From: Saprospiraceae bacterium
GTDB lineage: Bacteria > Bacteroidota > Bacteroidia > Chitinophagales > Saprospiraceae
DNA length: 64,000 bases
Assembly: GCA_022448955.1 (NCBI GenBank)
Contig: JAKVCU010000067.1
Span: 1-64,000 of the forward strand
Direction of reading: 5' to 3'
Positions 35,693-44,647 of this stretch are shown here, one piece after another. How positions within the stretch are numbered: position 1 is the stretch's first letter; each line of letters starts with the position of its first letter. Under the pieces are notes generated by a model that was not told where the DNA came from, searched no databases, and saw only the letters and a program-made list of their open reading frames with translations. Made by a program: the position numbers and the translations under genes.

Positions 35693-38083
35693 ATGAGTAG
35701 AAGAATCAAAAAAGTTGCTGTTTTAGGTTCAGGGGTTATGGGCTCTGGAATAGCATGTCATTTTGCAAACATTGGATTAGAGGTTCTGATGTTGGACATT
35801 GTTCCTTTCGACTTGAAAGAGGAAGAGAAAGGTAATAAGGTTGCACGAAATCGAATAGTCAATGGTGCTTTAAAAGCTACCCTAAAAGCAAAGCCTGCGC
35901 CTTTATTCGATAAAGCATTTGCATCAAGAATTACTACTGGCAACTTTGATGATGATTTTGAGAAGATTGGTGATTGTGATTGGATTATCGAGGTAGTGGT
36001 AGAACGCTTAGATATCAAAAAGCAGATTTTTGAAAAAGTAGATCAATACCGTAAAGCAGGTTCTTTAGTAACGTCTAATACTTCTGGTATTCCAATTCAC
36101 ATGATGTTGGATGGTAGAAGTGACGATTTCCAGAAAAACTTCTGTGGTACACACTTCTTCAATCCACCTCGTTACTTACGTTTGTTTGAAGTTATTCCTA
36201 CTGCAAAAACAGACCAAAGTGTAATTGACTTCTTTATGCACTATGGTGATGTTTATTTAGGAAAGAAAACCGTATTAGCGAAAGATACGCCTGCTTTCAT
36301 CGGTAATAGAGTAGGGGTATATGCAATGGCAAAAATCTTCAACCTAACAACAGAATTAGGTTTGACGATTGAAGAGGTTGATCGTTTGACTGGTCCTGCA
36401 ATTGGTCGTCCAAAAACAGGTACTTTCCGCTTAGGTGATTTGGTGGGTCATGATACGAGTGCTAAAGTAATCATGGGGATCAAAGAAAACTGCAAAGACG
36501 ATGAGCAAGCAGAAAACTTCAAGATTCCTAAACACTTACAGTTCCTACTAGATAATAAATTCTTTGGTGACAAGAGTGGCCAAGGATTTTATAAAAAGAC
36601 AAAGGAACGCGACGAAAAAGGTAAGCGTGTTATTCTTTCTTTAGATTTAGAAACTTTAGAATATAGACCAAATCAGCGTCCAAGTATTCCAAGTTTAAAA
36701 ACCGCAAAGCAAATTGATAATTTGCCGAAGCGTGTTGTTGCATTATTTGATGCAGATGATAAAGGAGGGGAGTTTACTCGCCGTACACTAGCTGGTTTAT
36801 TCTCTTATGTTTCTAATCGTATTCCTGAAATTGCAGATGATCTTTACAGCATCGATGACGCGATGAAAGCAGGTTACGCTTGGGAAATGGGGCCATTCGA
36901 ATACTGGGATGCCATTGGTATCCAAAAAGGAATCGAAGCAGCAGAAAAAGAAGGGCATCCTGTAGCAGACTGGGTTAAAGAAATGGTGGCTGCTGGTAAT
37001 GAATCTTTCTACAAAAGAGAAGATGGTTCATTGAAGTATTACCACATTGGTTCGAAATCATACAAAACAGTAGCAGGTACAGAAGAGTTTATCATCTTAG
37101 ATAACCTAAGAGATAAAGCGCCTGTATTCAAAAATAGCGAAGTTATCCTTCATGATATTGGCGATGGTGTATTGAACTTAGAATTCACTTCTATGCACAA
37201 TACCATTGGAGAAGGCGTGGTTAGAGGATTAAACGAAGCATTGGATATTGCAGAGCAAGGTGATTGGAAAGGAATGGTTATCGGTAATAATGATACCAAC
37301 TTCTCCGTAGGTGCGAACTTGATGATCATCGCACAATTAGCTTACCAACAAGAATTTGATGAATTGAGCATGGCAGTTTCTGCTTTACAGCAAACATCTA
37401 TGCGTCTGCGCTATTCTGCGATTCCTGTAGTTGCGGCAACGCAAGGTTATGTATTTGGTGGAGGTATTGAGTTGTCTATGCATTGTGATGCTGTTGCAGC
37501 TTCCGCTGAATCGTACATTGGATTAGTAGAAGCAGGTGTAGGTATCTTGCCAGGTGGTGGTGGAACAAAAGAATTTGCCGTAAGGGCATCAGATGCGTTC
37601 TTCCAAGGAGATGTAATGATTCCTACGATTATTGAAAAGTTCCGTACGATCGCTACAGCATCAGTAGCTACTTCAGCACATGAAGCATTTAACTTAGGTT
37701 ATTTGACAGCAGGTCGTGATTTTGTGGTATTAAACAAAGATCGTGCAATTGCTGAAGCTAAGAAAAAAGTACTAGAATTAGCTGACAATTATACGCAACC
37801 AGTTAAGAAAGAAGTAACGGTACTTGGTCGTACTGGTCTGGCTGCACTATACGTAGCTGGTAACGAATTGAAACTAGGAAAATACGCTTCTGAGCACGAT
37901 ATCAAGATTGCTAAAAAGATTGCTTACGTGCTTTGTGGTGGTGACTTGACTGGTATGCAAAAAGTTTCTGAACAGTACTTATTAGACATCGAAAGAGAAG
38001 CATTCTTAAGTCTTTGTGGTGAGCAAAAAACTTTGGAACGTATCCAACACATGTTACAGTACAACAAGCCGTTGAGAAACTAG
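35693..38083 (+). CDS. 3-hydroxyacyl-CoA dehydrogenase / enoyl-CoA hydratase fusion
   Basis: 796 residues. The NAD-binding dehydrogenase comes first (Rossmann GSGVMGSG at 12-19), followed by its C-terminal domains (DTPAFIGNRVGVYAM, and a second copy near 360-420). The hydratase/isomerase (crotonase) domain is at the C-terminal side (about 480-690: GGGIELSMHCDAVA and EAGVGILPGGGGTKE). This is the reverse order of E. coli FadB/FadJ and is usual for Bacteroidota. It performs the hydration and oxidation steps of beta-oxidation. In operon with the thiolase gene downstream. Confidence 0.92.
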   Translation: MSRRIKKVAVLGSGVMGSGIACHFANIGLEVLMLDIVPFDLKEEEKGNKVARNRIVNGALKATLKAKPAPLFDKAFASRITTGNFDDDFEKIGDCDWIIEVVVERLDIKKQIFEKVDQYRKAGSLVTSNTSGIPIHMMLDGRSDDFQKNFCGTHFFNPPRYLRLFEVIPTAKTDQSVIDFFMHYGDVYLGKKTVLAKDTPAFIGNRVGVYAMAKIFNLTTELGLTIEEVDRLTGPAIGRPKTGTFRLGDLVGHDTSAKVIMGIKENCKDDEQAENFKIPKHLQFLLDNKFFGDKSGQGFYKKTKERDEKGKRVILSLDLETLEYRPNQRPSIPSLKTAKQIDNLPKRVVALFDADDKGGEFTRRTLAGLFSYVSNRIPEIADDLYSIDDAMKAGYAWEMGPFEYWDAIGIQKGIEAAEKEGHPVADWVKEMVAAGNESFYKREDGSLKYYHIGSKSYKTVAGTEEFIILDNLRDKAPVFKNSEVILHDIGDGVLNLEFTSMHNTIGEGVVRGLNEALDIAEQGDWKGMVIGNNDTNFSVGANLMIIAQLAYQQEFDELSMAVSALQQTSMRLRYSAIPVVAATQGYVFGGGIELSMHCDAVAASAESYIGLVEAGVGILPGGGGTKEFAVRASDAFFQGDVMIPTIIEKFRTIATASVATSAHEAFNLGYLTAGRDFVVLNKDRAIAEAKKKVLELADNYTQPVKKEVTVLGRTGLAALYVAGNELKLGKYASEHDIKIAKKIAYVLCGGDLTGMQKVSEQYLLDIEREAFLSLCGEQKTLERIQHMLQYNKPLRN

Positions 38084-38094
38084 GCGATTGGTTA

Positions 38095-38178
38095 ATAGTT
38101 GTTCGTTGATGGTTTTTAGTTGTTTGTTGTTTGTTTGAGCATTTAACCAAAAACCAAAAACTAGCAACCAACAACTAT
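38095..38178. repeat. Palindromic intergenic repeat between the beta-oxidation genes
   Basis: Imperfect 84-bp palindrome. The outer arms are ATAGTTGTTCGTTG and CAACCAACAACTAT (13 of 14 pair), with inner GGTTTTTAG-type arms. It belongs in style to the GTTAATAGTT/AACTATTAAC-rich spacers found at several other places in the window. A transcript through it would form a long hairpin. Confidence 0.45.
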
Positions 38179-38237
38179 ATTGAATAAATTTTCGAATGTA
38201 CATAAGTAGTTAAACTGCTTATTCAAAATAAAAAAAC

Positions 38238-39410
38238 ATGGAAGCATATATCGTAGCAGGTTACCGTTCAGCGGTAGGAAAAGCTAAAAAAGGTGGTTTC
38301 AGAAACTATCGCTCTGATGATTTAGCGGTAGATGTTATTAAGCATATGATGGAGCAAATGCCATCAGTTGACCCACATTTGGTAGATGATGTGATTGTTG
38401 GTTGTGCCAACCCAGAAGGGGAGCAAGGATTCCAAATTGGTCGTCAAATTTCTTTACGTGCATTAGGTAAGCCAGTTCCTGGCGTAACCGTAAATAGATA
38501 TTGTGCATCAGGTCTAGAAACAATTTCTATGGCTGTTGCCAAAGTTCGTGCTGGCATGGGTGAGTTATTCATCGCTGGTGGTACGGAAAATATGAGCGTT
38601 ATCCCAATGACGGGTTACAAATTAGCACCTGCTTATGCAGTGGCTTCTAGTACACCAAATTACCTTACAGGTATGGGATTAACGGCAGAAGCGGTTTCTA
38701 AGAAATATGAAATTTCTCGTGAGCAAGCCGATCAGTTTGCCTATGAGTCGCATGTAAAAGCTGCTGCTGCTATTGATGGCGGTAACTTTACCGATCAGAT
38801 CGTTCCAGTTACTGTAAAAGAGGTATTCGTGAAGAATGATAAAAGAATGGAATCTGAGCATACGGTAGCAATGGATGAAGGCGTAAGAAGAAGTACAACG
38901 CCAGAAGCTTTAGCTAGATTACGTCCTGTGTTTGCACAGGGAGGCGTAGTTACAGCAGGTAACTCTTCTCAAACTTCTGATGGTGCAGCATTTGTAATGG
39001 TCATGAGTGAGCGTATGGTGAAAGAACTGAACCTGACACCAATTGCACGTATGGCTTCCTGCTCTGTTGCAGGCGTAGATCCTTATTACATGGGAATTGG
39101 TCCATGTGCAGCTATTCCTAAGGCATTGAACCAAGCAGGTCTGAAATTAGCAGATATCGATCAGATTGAGTTGAACGAAGCTTTCGGAGCTCAAGCTTTA
39201 GCGGTAATTAAAGAAGCAGGATTGAATCCTGATATCGTAAATGTAAACGGTGGTGCGATTGCTTTAGGTCACCCACTTGGATGTACGGGTGCTAAATTAT
39301 CTGTACAATTGTTCTCTGAGATGCGTCGTCGTGGCCAGAAATATGGTATGGTGACTGCATGTGTTGGTGGTGGACAAGGTATCGCTGGCGTTTACGAGTT
39401 TTTGAACTAG
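38238..39410 (+). CDS. Acetyl-CoA C-acyltransferase (3-ketoacyl-CoA thiolase)
   Basis: 390 residues, thiolase fold. Nucleophile Cys89 in VNRYCASGLETI, catalytic His in NGGAIALGHPLGCTG, and the second Cys near 380 in TACVGGGQG. It cleaves 3-ketoacyl-CoA to acetyl-CoA and a shorter acyl-CoA and works with the preceding fusion enzyme. An acyl-CoA dehydrogenase gene, which often follows, is absent here; a terminator comes next. Confidence 0.93.
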   Translation: MEAYIVAGYRSAVGKAKKGGFRNYRSDDLAVDVIKHMMEQMPSVDPHLVDDVIVGCANPEGEQGFQIGRQISLRALGKPVPGVTVNRYCASGLETISMAVAKVRAGMGELFIAGGTENMSVIPMTGYKLAPAYAVASSTPNYLTGMGLTAEAVSKKYEISREQADQFAYESHVKAAAAIDGGNFTDQIVPVTVKEVFVKNDKRMESEHTVAMDEGVRRSTTPEALARLRPVFAQGGVVTAGNSSQTSDGAAFVMVMSERMVKELNLTPIARMASCSVAGVDPYYMGIGPCAAIPKALNQAGLKLADIDQIELNEAFGAQALAVIKEAGLNPDIVNVNGGAIALGHPLGCTGAKLSVQLFSEMRRRGQKYGMVTACVGGGQGIAGVYEFLN

Positions 39411-39434
39411 GTCACATTGTTATTATCATACAGG

Positions 39435-39467
39435 AGCTGAGCAATTTATTTTGCTCAGCTTTTTTTT
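39435..39467. terminator. Terminator between convergent thiolase and rimM genes
   Basis: Perfect 10-bp stem AGCTGAGCAA / TTGCTCAGCT with a 6-base loop, then a run of T. It can serve the thiolase transcript, and the position 8 bases after the rimM stop suggests use in both directions. Confidence 0.85.
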
Positions 39468-39474
39468 GCGAAAG

Positions 39475-39990
39475 CTAAATGTCAAAAATCCCGTCAGGTA
39501 GCTCCATCAAGATGATTTTATTTTCAGGATCGATATCTTGAATGAAAAACTCATTAAGCGGCACCATCACTTCCTTCTCTTGATAGCTTAAGAATGCCAT
39601 AAATTGCTCTGGCATTTCAACGACCTCATCAATAATACCAATATCTCCTAGTTCCATTTCTTTAATCAGAAAGCCTTCAAAGTATTTAAAATCGTTGGCC
39701 AGATCAAATTCTCTTTGTTCCTCTGGCAGCAAATCCTGTTCTTTCATGGAAATAGGATTGCCACTAAGCATAACAGCATCTTCTTTTCGATCTACCTCTT
39801 CAAACTTTGCAATGATGGCATTTCCGAATTGAAGTTTCTCGATGAAGTAGGGTAGTTGTTGCCCTTTTATTTCAATAAAAAAGACTTCTGCCTGCTTTGC
39901 GTCTTTGAGGTAATAGTCTTCGATATGAATTTTGATTTCGCCTTTTACACCATGCACTTTTTTGGTGTAACCAATTTGTACCAATTCCAT
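39475..39990 (-). CDS. rimM: 16S rRNA processing protein RimM
   Basis: 171 residues. N-terminal RimM domain with IGYTKKVHGVKGEIKI, followed by the PRC-barrel part (YFEGFLIKEMELGDIGIIDE and PLNEFFIQDIDPENKIILME). It helps 30S subunit maturation by binding ribosomal protein S19. In many genomes it sits with rpsP and trmD; neither is adjacent here. Confidence 0.9.
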   Translation of the reverse strand: MELVQIGYTKKVHGVKGEIKIHIEDYYLKDAKQAEVFFIEIKGQQLPYFIEKLQFGNAIIAKFEEVDRKEDAVMLSGNPISMKEQDLLPEEQREFDLANDFKYFEGFLIKEMELGDIGIIDEVVEMPEQFMAFLSYQEKEVMVPLNEFFIQDIDPENKIILMELPDGIFDI

Positions 39991-40060
39991 TTTTAAAAAT
40001 TTGGCGAAAGATACCTAATCTAAAAAAATGAAAGGTACTCTTCTAGAGAATAAGTAAGGT

Positions 40061-40440
40061 TTAGGCTTTTAAAAAATTCCCTGAATCAATTTGGTAACCG
40101 TTTTGGTAAATTGAAATGAAATAAATTCCTGTAGGGAAATCACTTACATCAAGATCAGTTTCATTTGAAATAATTATCATCTTTTTTAAAACTTTACCAT
40201 ATGCATCAAAAATTCTGAACTCCTTTTCCCCTTTTAGTTGAGTTATAATTTTTAAAGAACTATTTGTTGGATTTGGAAATAAATTAAGCTTTTTGTGAAC
40301 ATCTAATTCAATAATATTATCGACTAATAATGAATCGCAGACAGAATTTTCTAGAGGACCTAATTTTTCATTTGGATAATGTGGTATCGTATGTTGTATT
40401 CGTTTATTTAATTTTAAACCTTCTGTAACTTTGTCTGATT
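40061..40440 (-). pseudogene. Orphan T9SS type A sorting-domain fragment
   Basis: Reading the minus strand from about 40437 to the stop at 40061-40063 gives about 125 codons with no start codon. The final 80 or so are a clear T9SS C-terminal domain: LNLFPNPTNSSLKI, FRIFDAYGKVLKKM and SDFPTGIYFISIYQNGYQI. An in-frame TAA immediately upstream cuts it off from any larger protein, and the 190 bases before it do not continue the homology. It is the 3' end of a lost secreted protein, left next to another decayed gene. Confidence 0.75.
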
Positions 40441-40627
40441 AATAGGGAGCTAAACCAGATACAGACAAAATGCTCACACATTTTGCTACAAGCCCTTTTT
40501 TCGCCTTACCATGTATTAAATATCAGTAGTTTCAAACTTCCTCCCCATAATTTTATCCGCCTCTGGCGTGAACTTGTCTGCCTTAGGCTGACTGCGGGTA
40601 GCTTCTCATTAGGATGAAGGAAATTTG

Positions 40628-41029
40628 TTAGTGTAAAAAACCTTCCTTTTCAAGAGAAAGAAAATCTACTCGACTATTACCAAGGAGATCACCAATTCGT
40701 TTCCCATTATTTACTAATGCCACAAAAACTTCTAAAGGCCATAGAATTAAGGTGACATTTCGTAAAACTTTAAAATATTTTAATTCTTGTTCACTTCTGC
40801 CAGCAGAAGATTTTACATGTAAACAAAGATTCATCTTTAGTTTTCCATAAGAACCTCTCTTAGAGTATAAATCCTTTAAGAAAAAAAGTAAAAATGAAGA
40901 TACTACTGTAAACTTTAGAATAAAGTCCGCATCTAGAAAAGCTGCAACCAATGCGATCGGAGCAGTTATGATACCAACTAAATTCATGTCTATAAATATA
41001 GCAATTACCCTATAAGTTAAAAGTTTCAT
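40628..41029 (-). CDS. RDD-family membrane protein
   Basis: 133 residues, three hydrophobic segments (about 8-30, 34-50, 88-106). RDD traits: Arg7 and Asp14 in the first helix (RVIAIFIDMN), the DLYSKRGSYGKLKMNLCLHV loop and NGKRIGDLLGNSRVD at the end. Its start codon overlaps the stop of the upstream Hint-domain remnant by four bases (ATGA), so the two were translated as a pair. In toxin loci the gene in this position is often an immunity protein. Whether this RDD protein had that role is unknown. Unlike its neighbour it is intact. Confidence 0.72.
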   Translation of the reverse strand: MKLLTYRVIAIFIDMNLVGIITAPIALVAAFLDADFILKFTVVSSFLLFFLKDLYSKRGSYGKLKMNLCLHVKSSAGRSEQELKYFKVLRNVTLILWPLEVFVALVNNGKRIGDLLGNSRVDFLSLEKEGFLH

Positions 41030-42457
41030 AATCGTTTATTATGGACAAGTATCCCATTAGCAAAAAATGAATGAAAATTCTTAACATTTTCAATATTATA
41101 CATCTCTACATATTCTTCTGTATCCTCTATTGAAATAATTTTTATTGGGGTTAATTCTCCCTCTTTATAAATCAGAAGAGTATCTCCAGATTCCATTTTC
41201 TTTACACTAAACTCTAATTCCCTTTTAGCTTCCTCAAGATCATAAACGCTCCATCCTTTACCTAATACATAGAATGGATGAGCTGGGGAAAATTCTACTA
41301 TTCTTTCATCTTCAGTAAGTAATCTAATTTTTCTATACTTTTTAATTTTAGTGGGTAGCTCACATACAGTATCTCTTCGAATTTTCATATTTGATATGTC
41401 AACTGCAAGAACAATATCTCCTTTTTTATATTTTCTATGGACTTAGTTTCACCTGAGTCAAGCAAAATTTGTGTTCCTTGAACAAAACACGTATTTTCCC
41501 ATCTCGATCTACTAGGCCTCTTTGATGTTTGAGGCTCATGATAATGTATCCCTGCCTCCAATCGGATTCCAAAGTTGAGCTTAATTACAGTATGACCAAT
41601 TTTTGTATTTCTACTTTATTGAGACTTTCCAACAGGAGTTCGAGTTGTAGAATCAATGACCCTAGACAGTGCGATTCCCTCTGCTTCCAAGGGCTTTCCC
41701 CAGTCAATTCCACGAACTGGTTTACTTATTTCAACAAAATTTCTTTGCGTTTTAGTAAATTCGTGCTCAGTTCCAAACCAAGTAACCTTAGTTGTTTTGG
41801 TTGTATTTTCTTCAGAGGTTTGGGGTTCTGCTCCCCCTCTTGCTGTGTACTCAATCCCATGAGATTCTTCGACAGTTTCTTTTCCAAGTCCAATTGGCCC
41901 ATAAACTATCTCTGCCCCATATGTTTTTCTGGTCCAGAACCAAAGTTTGAGAACTTATATTGAAAGGTCCCACCATCAAGAACGAAACCGAATCCTACTC
42001 CTCCAATTCTGTACTCGAATCCAAAAGTCAAACCCCATCCAACTTTAATTTCAAACTCAACACCTTTATTACATGGAGGATTGGGACAACCACCATCCTC
42101 TTTTGTTTCCTTATCGTTACCATGTCTTGCTCCTAAAGCCTCCATTCTATCAAACAAAGAAACTCTCATTCCATCAGGGTCAATAAAACGAGTAGGATTC
42201 CCAACCATATAATTATATGGTGAATAAGGATAATACCCTTCTGCCAATGGATCTACAGCATTCCGTCTAGCAATAGCCGCATCATACCACCTAGCCCCAT
42301 AATCATTCTAATTCAGTACAACTTCTTCATTCAGCTCTTTTCCATTATACTGATTCTTATTTTCAGGAGCAGTGGTAGCATACCAATCGATGACTTGATT
42401 CAAGTCGAAGGAAGCATATCCCAATTTTCTTATAAAGGAAATATGCCATGAATACCA
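41026..42457 (-). pseudogene. Decayed Rhs-core / Hint-domain gene (polymorphic toxin type)
   Basis: Pieces of one gene can be followed in order. First is the Rhs core ([50 protein letters not shown]). A variable region follows, then a Hint (intein-like) domain starting with CFVQGTQILLDSGETKSIEN (Cys codon 41487-41489) and ending with FFANGILVHNKRL. Four lesions break it: TAG at 42308-42310 replacing the Trp of a WYDYG-like motif, a one-base shift near 41914-41928, an in-frame TAA at 41616-41618, and a one-base loss in a run of six A at 41422-41427. The N-terminal YD repeats are missing: the remnant abuts the stop codon of the hydrolase gene. No toxin domain follows the Hint His-Asn. In this family Hint self-cleavage releases C-terminal toxins. 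Confidence 0.8.
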
Positions 42458-43258
42458 TTAACTCCCAAAGCAAAAATCTGCAAATTGGCGGATAATCAGT
42501 TGGGTTGGTTTTTCTGCTTCAAACATGCCCATGTGGGCTACTTTGGGTAAGATATGGATAGAGGCTGTTTCTGCCAGATGTGTTTGCTCCATGCTGTATT
42601 CATGCGGAATGGCTTGATCTTTTTCTCCAATGATAAAAAGCACAGGCACTTTGCTGTTGCGTAATACATCACTTCGATCAGGGCGGTTTTTCATGGCAGT
42701 CAATGCATCGATAATGCCTTGTGATTTATAGCGTGATGCTCTAAAAATGAGCTTATCCACCATAAAAGAATTGCTTCGAACAGCTTTTTCTGTAAATAAA
42801 GTGGGGATTAATTGTTTGACGTATAATGGATGCCCCATTCGAGTGATAAAATCAATGCCTTTTTCTCTAGCTGCTTTTTTCTCTTCTGAATCTGCAAAAG
42901 GATGAGAATGAATAAGACCTATACCAGCGATATTTTCTGGGTACTTTTCAAGGTAGTTTAACGTAATATACCCCCCCATAGAATGTCCCATTAAGACAAA
43001 AGAGCTAAGTTTCAATTCTAATAAAACAGCATGGACGGCATCCGCCATTTTAGCAATAGAAGGCTCTTCAATAAGATCACTTTCACCAAAACCAGGCAAA
43101 TCAATCGTAATGACTTTGTAATTTTCTTCTACTAAATCTTGCATAAAATCTTTCCATACAAAAGAGTCTGAACAAAAACCATGTAAAAGTACTACTACCT
43201 TCCCTTTTCCATGCACCTCATAGGCTACTTGCTTATCATTCCAGCTTACGTATTTCAT
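42458..43258 (-). CDS. Alpha/beta hydrolase
   Basis: 266 residues. The catalytic triad is visible: Ser93 in MGHSMGGY, Asp214 in IGEKDQAIP, and His242 in KVAHMGMFE; the oxyanion HGFCSDS is near 26-32. A soluble cytoplasmic enzyme with no signal. Its start overlaps the stop of the glycosyltransferase gene upstream by four bases (ATGA), so both are co-translated. The substrate is unknown; a link to queuosine modification is not known to me. Confidence 0.9.
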   Translation of the reverse strand: MKYVSWNDKQVAYEVHGKGKVVVLLHGFCSDSFVWKDFMQDLVEENYKVITIDLPGFGESDLIEEPSIAKMADAVHAVLLELKLSSFVLMGHSMGGYITLNYLEKYPENIAGIGLIHSHPFADSEEKKAAREKGIDFITRMGHPLYVKQLIPTLFTEKAVRSNSFMVDKLIFRASRYKSQGIIDALTAMKNRPDRSDVLRNSKVPVLFIIGEKDQAIPHEYSMEQTHLAETASIHILPKVAHMGMFEAEKPTQLIIRQFADFCFGS

Positions 43259-44361
43259 TCTTGCTTGATTTGTGAAAATGTCATGTCATAAATGTCAGCT
43301 AAATTACTCCAATCATAGCGAGCTACAAAATCTGAAAGCTTTTCTACTTCCCTAATTTGGTCGATATTTAGAATAGCCTCTTTTAATTTTTGATATAACT
43401 CTTCTGTTGAACTATACAAATGTTCTTGCCTTTTATCCTCAGGGATATGCTGAGGGTAAGCTAAGCGATTAGGGAGTAAGGGATAACAACCGGCATAAAT
43501 AGCTTCGACTACGGAAATTCCAAAAAAATCTTGATAGCCAGTTACCGGCAGGATATCTGCCTCTTGGAGTAGTTGGATATATTTTTCTTTGCTTGGCGCA
43601 AAACCAAAGTGTATGATTTCGTCGGCCAATCGTTTTTTTGCTTCCGCAAAAATCGCGGGCGATTTTTTGTAAGATTCACCAAGAACGATAAGCTTAAATT
43701 CAATTTTTTCTTCTTTTAGACGGAAGAGCAATTGGAAAAACTCCTCGGGATTTTTGTCGTATTCCCAACGATGATTCCATAGGAGTGTAGCATTTTTATG
43801 CTTTTGGACGTTGTATAAAGAAAGACTTTTTAAGTCAAGACCAAGTGAAAGCACTTTGCTCTTATCTTCAATCCGTTTTATATTGTCGAGTCCTCGATGA
43901 TCAGGGAATTGTTTTAGGAAAGGGATTAGACCTTCGAGGAAGCTGCTTTTATGATACTCAGAATTAAAAAACACTTTATCAGCAGCTAATGCTGACGTAT
44001 AGTTGATGAAGCCGTACTGGTTATTTCGCTGTAGCGAAATGTCAGGATCAGTGGGTGACCAAGGGTAGGTGATTTGATTTTCGTGAAAGTAAATGGCGAG
44101 TGGAATTTGCCGAAAGGCAGGAGGCAATAAAGAAGAGAAAGTGCACAAGTCTGTCATGTCAGAGAGCAAAAAAAGATTCGTTGGAACAGGTGCAGCAGCA
44201 AATTTTTGCGCAAGCGTAACAGCCCCACCAAACATGCGCCACTTCCAGTATTTGCCTTTAAGGCTAAGTATATGCACATTATGCTGACTGTGCTTTTGAT
44301 ATTGTAAAGCCCACTGCTGATGACTACCCGTGAAAAAAGGCTCTACAAGAGTAAGGTGCAT
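43255..44361 (-). CDS. tRNA-queuosine mannosyltransferase-like glycosyltransferase (DUF3524)
   Basis: 368 residues, GT-B fold. The N-terminal domain is the DUF3524 type found in human GTDC1/QTMAN: LVEPFFTGSHQQWA at the start, GKYWKWRMFGGAVTLA, AIYFHENQITYPW and GFINYTSALAADKVFFNSE. The C-terminal half is a group-1 glycosyltransferase domain (FGISVVEAIYAGCYPLLPN). Animal members mannosylate queuosine in tRNA-Asp. Bacterial members are less well studied, so the acceptor here is an inference. No queuosine genes are in the window. Confidence 0.8.
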   Translation of the reverse strand: MHLTLVEPFFTGSHQQWALQYQKHSQHNVHILSLKGKYWKWRMFGGAVTLAQKFAAAPVPTNLFLLSDMTDLCTFSSLLPPAFRQIPLAIYFHENQITYPWSPTDPDISLQRNNQYGFINYTSALAADKVFFNSEYHKSSFLEGLIPFLKQFPDHRGLDNIKRIEDKSKVLSLGLDLKSLSLYNVQKHKNATLLWNHRWEYDKNPEEFFQLLFRLKEEKIEFKLIVLGESYKKSPAIFAEAKKRLADEIIHFGFAPSKEKYIQLLQEADILPVTGYQDFFGISVVEAIYAGCYPLLPNRLAYPQHIPEDKRQEHLYSSTEELYQKLKEAILNIDQIREVEKLSDFVARYDWSNLADIYDMTFSQIKQE

Positions 44362-44647
44362 AAGGTTAAAATTTTAGTAAAATAATGCTGATATTACGAA
44401 AAATCACAAAAACATAACACCTTTAAAGTAGAAAGAAGCGTTTTATAATTGCTGGTTTTTTATCTTTATGATGCACAGGAAAATATTTATCAAAAAAATC
44501 AAACGTTATAAGCATTTAGACTAAAATATTCTCTTCATTTTTATCAAGATAATGTTTAGAACTTTCAGACATCTAGTTCTTTATTGTTATCGAAAAAATG
44601 TGGTGATACAATGATTCACGCTTAGTTACCTTAAATACAAAAGTACA

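Noticed and set aside
37572-37585. Further copy of the 14-mer (ATTTGCCGTAAGGG)
   Set aside because: Two mismatches; a near-match only and not counted.
41914-41928. Programmed -1 frameshift in the Rhs/Hint gene
   Set aside because: The A-run is not in the X XXY YYZ phase required for slippage, and separate stop codons break the same gene, so decay or sequencing error is the better explanation.
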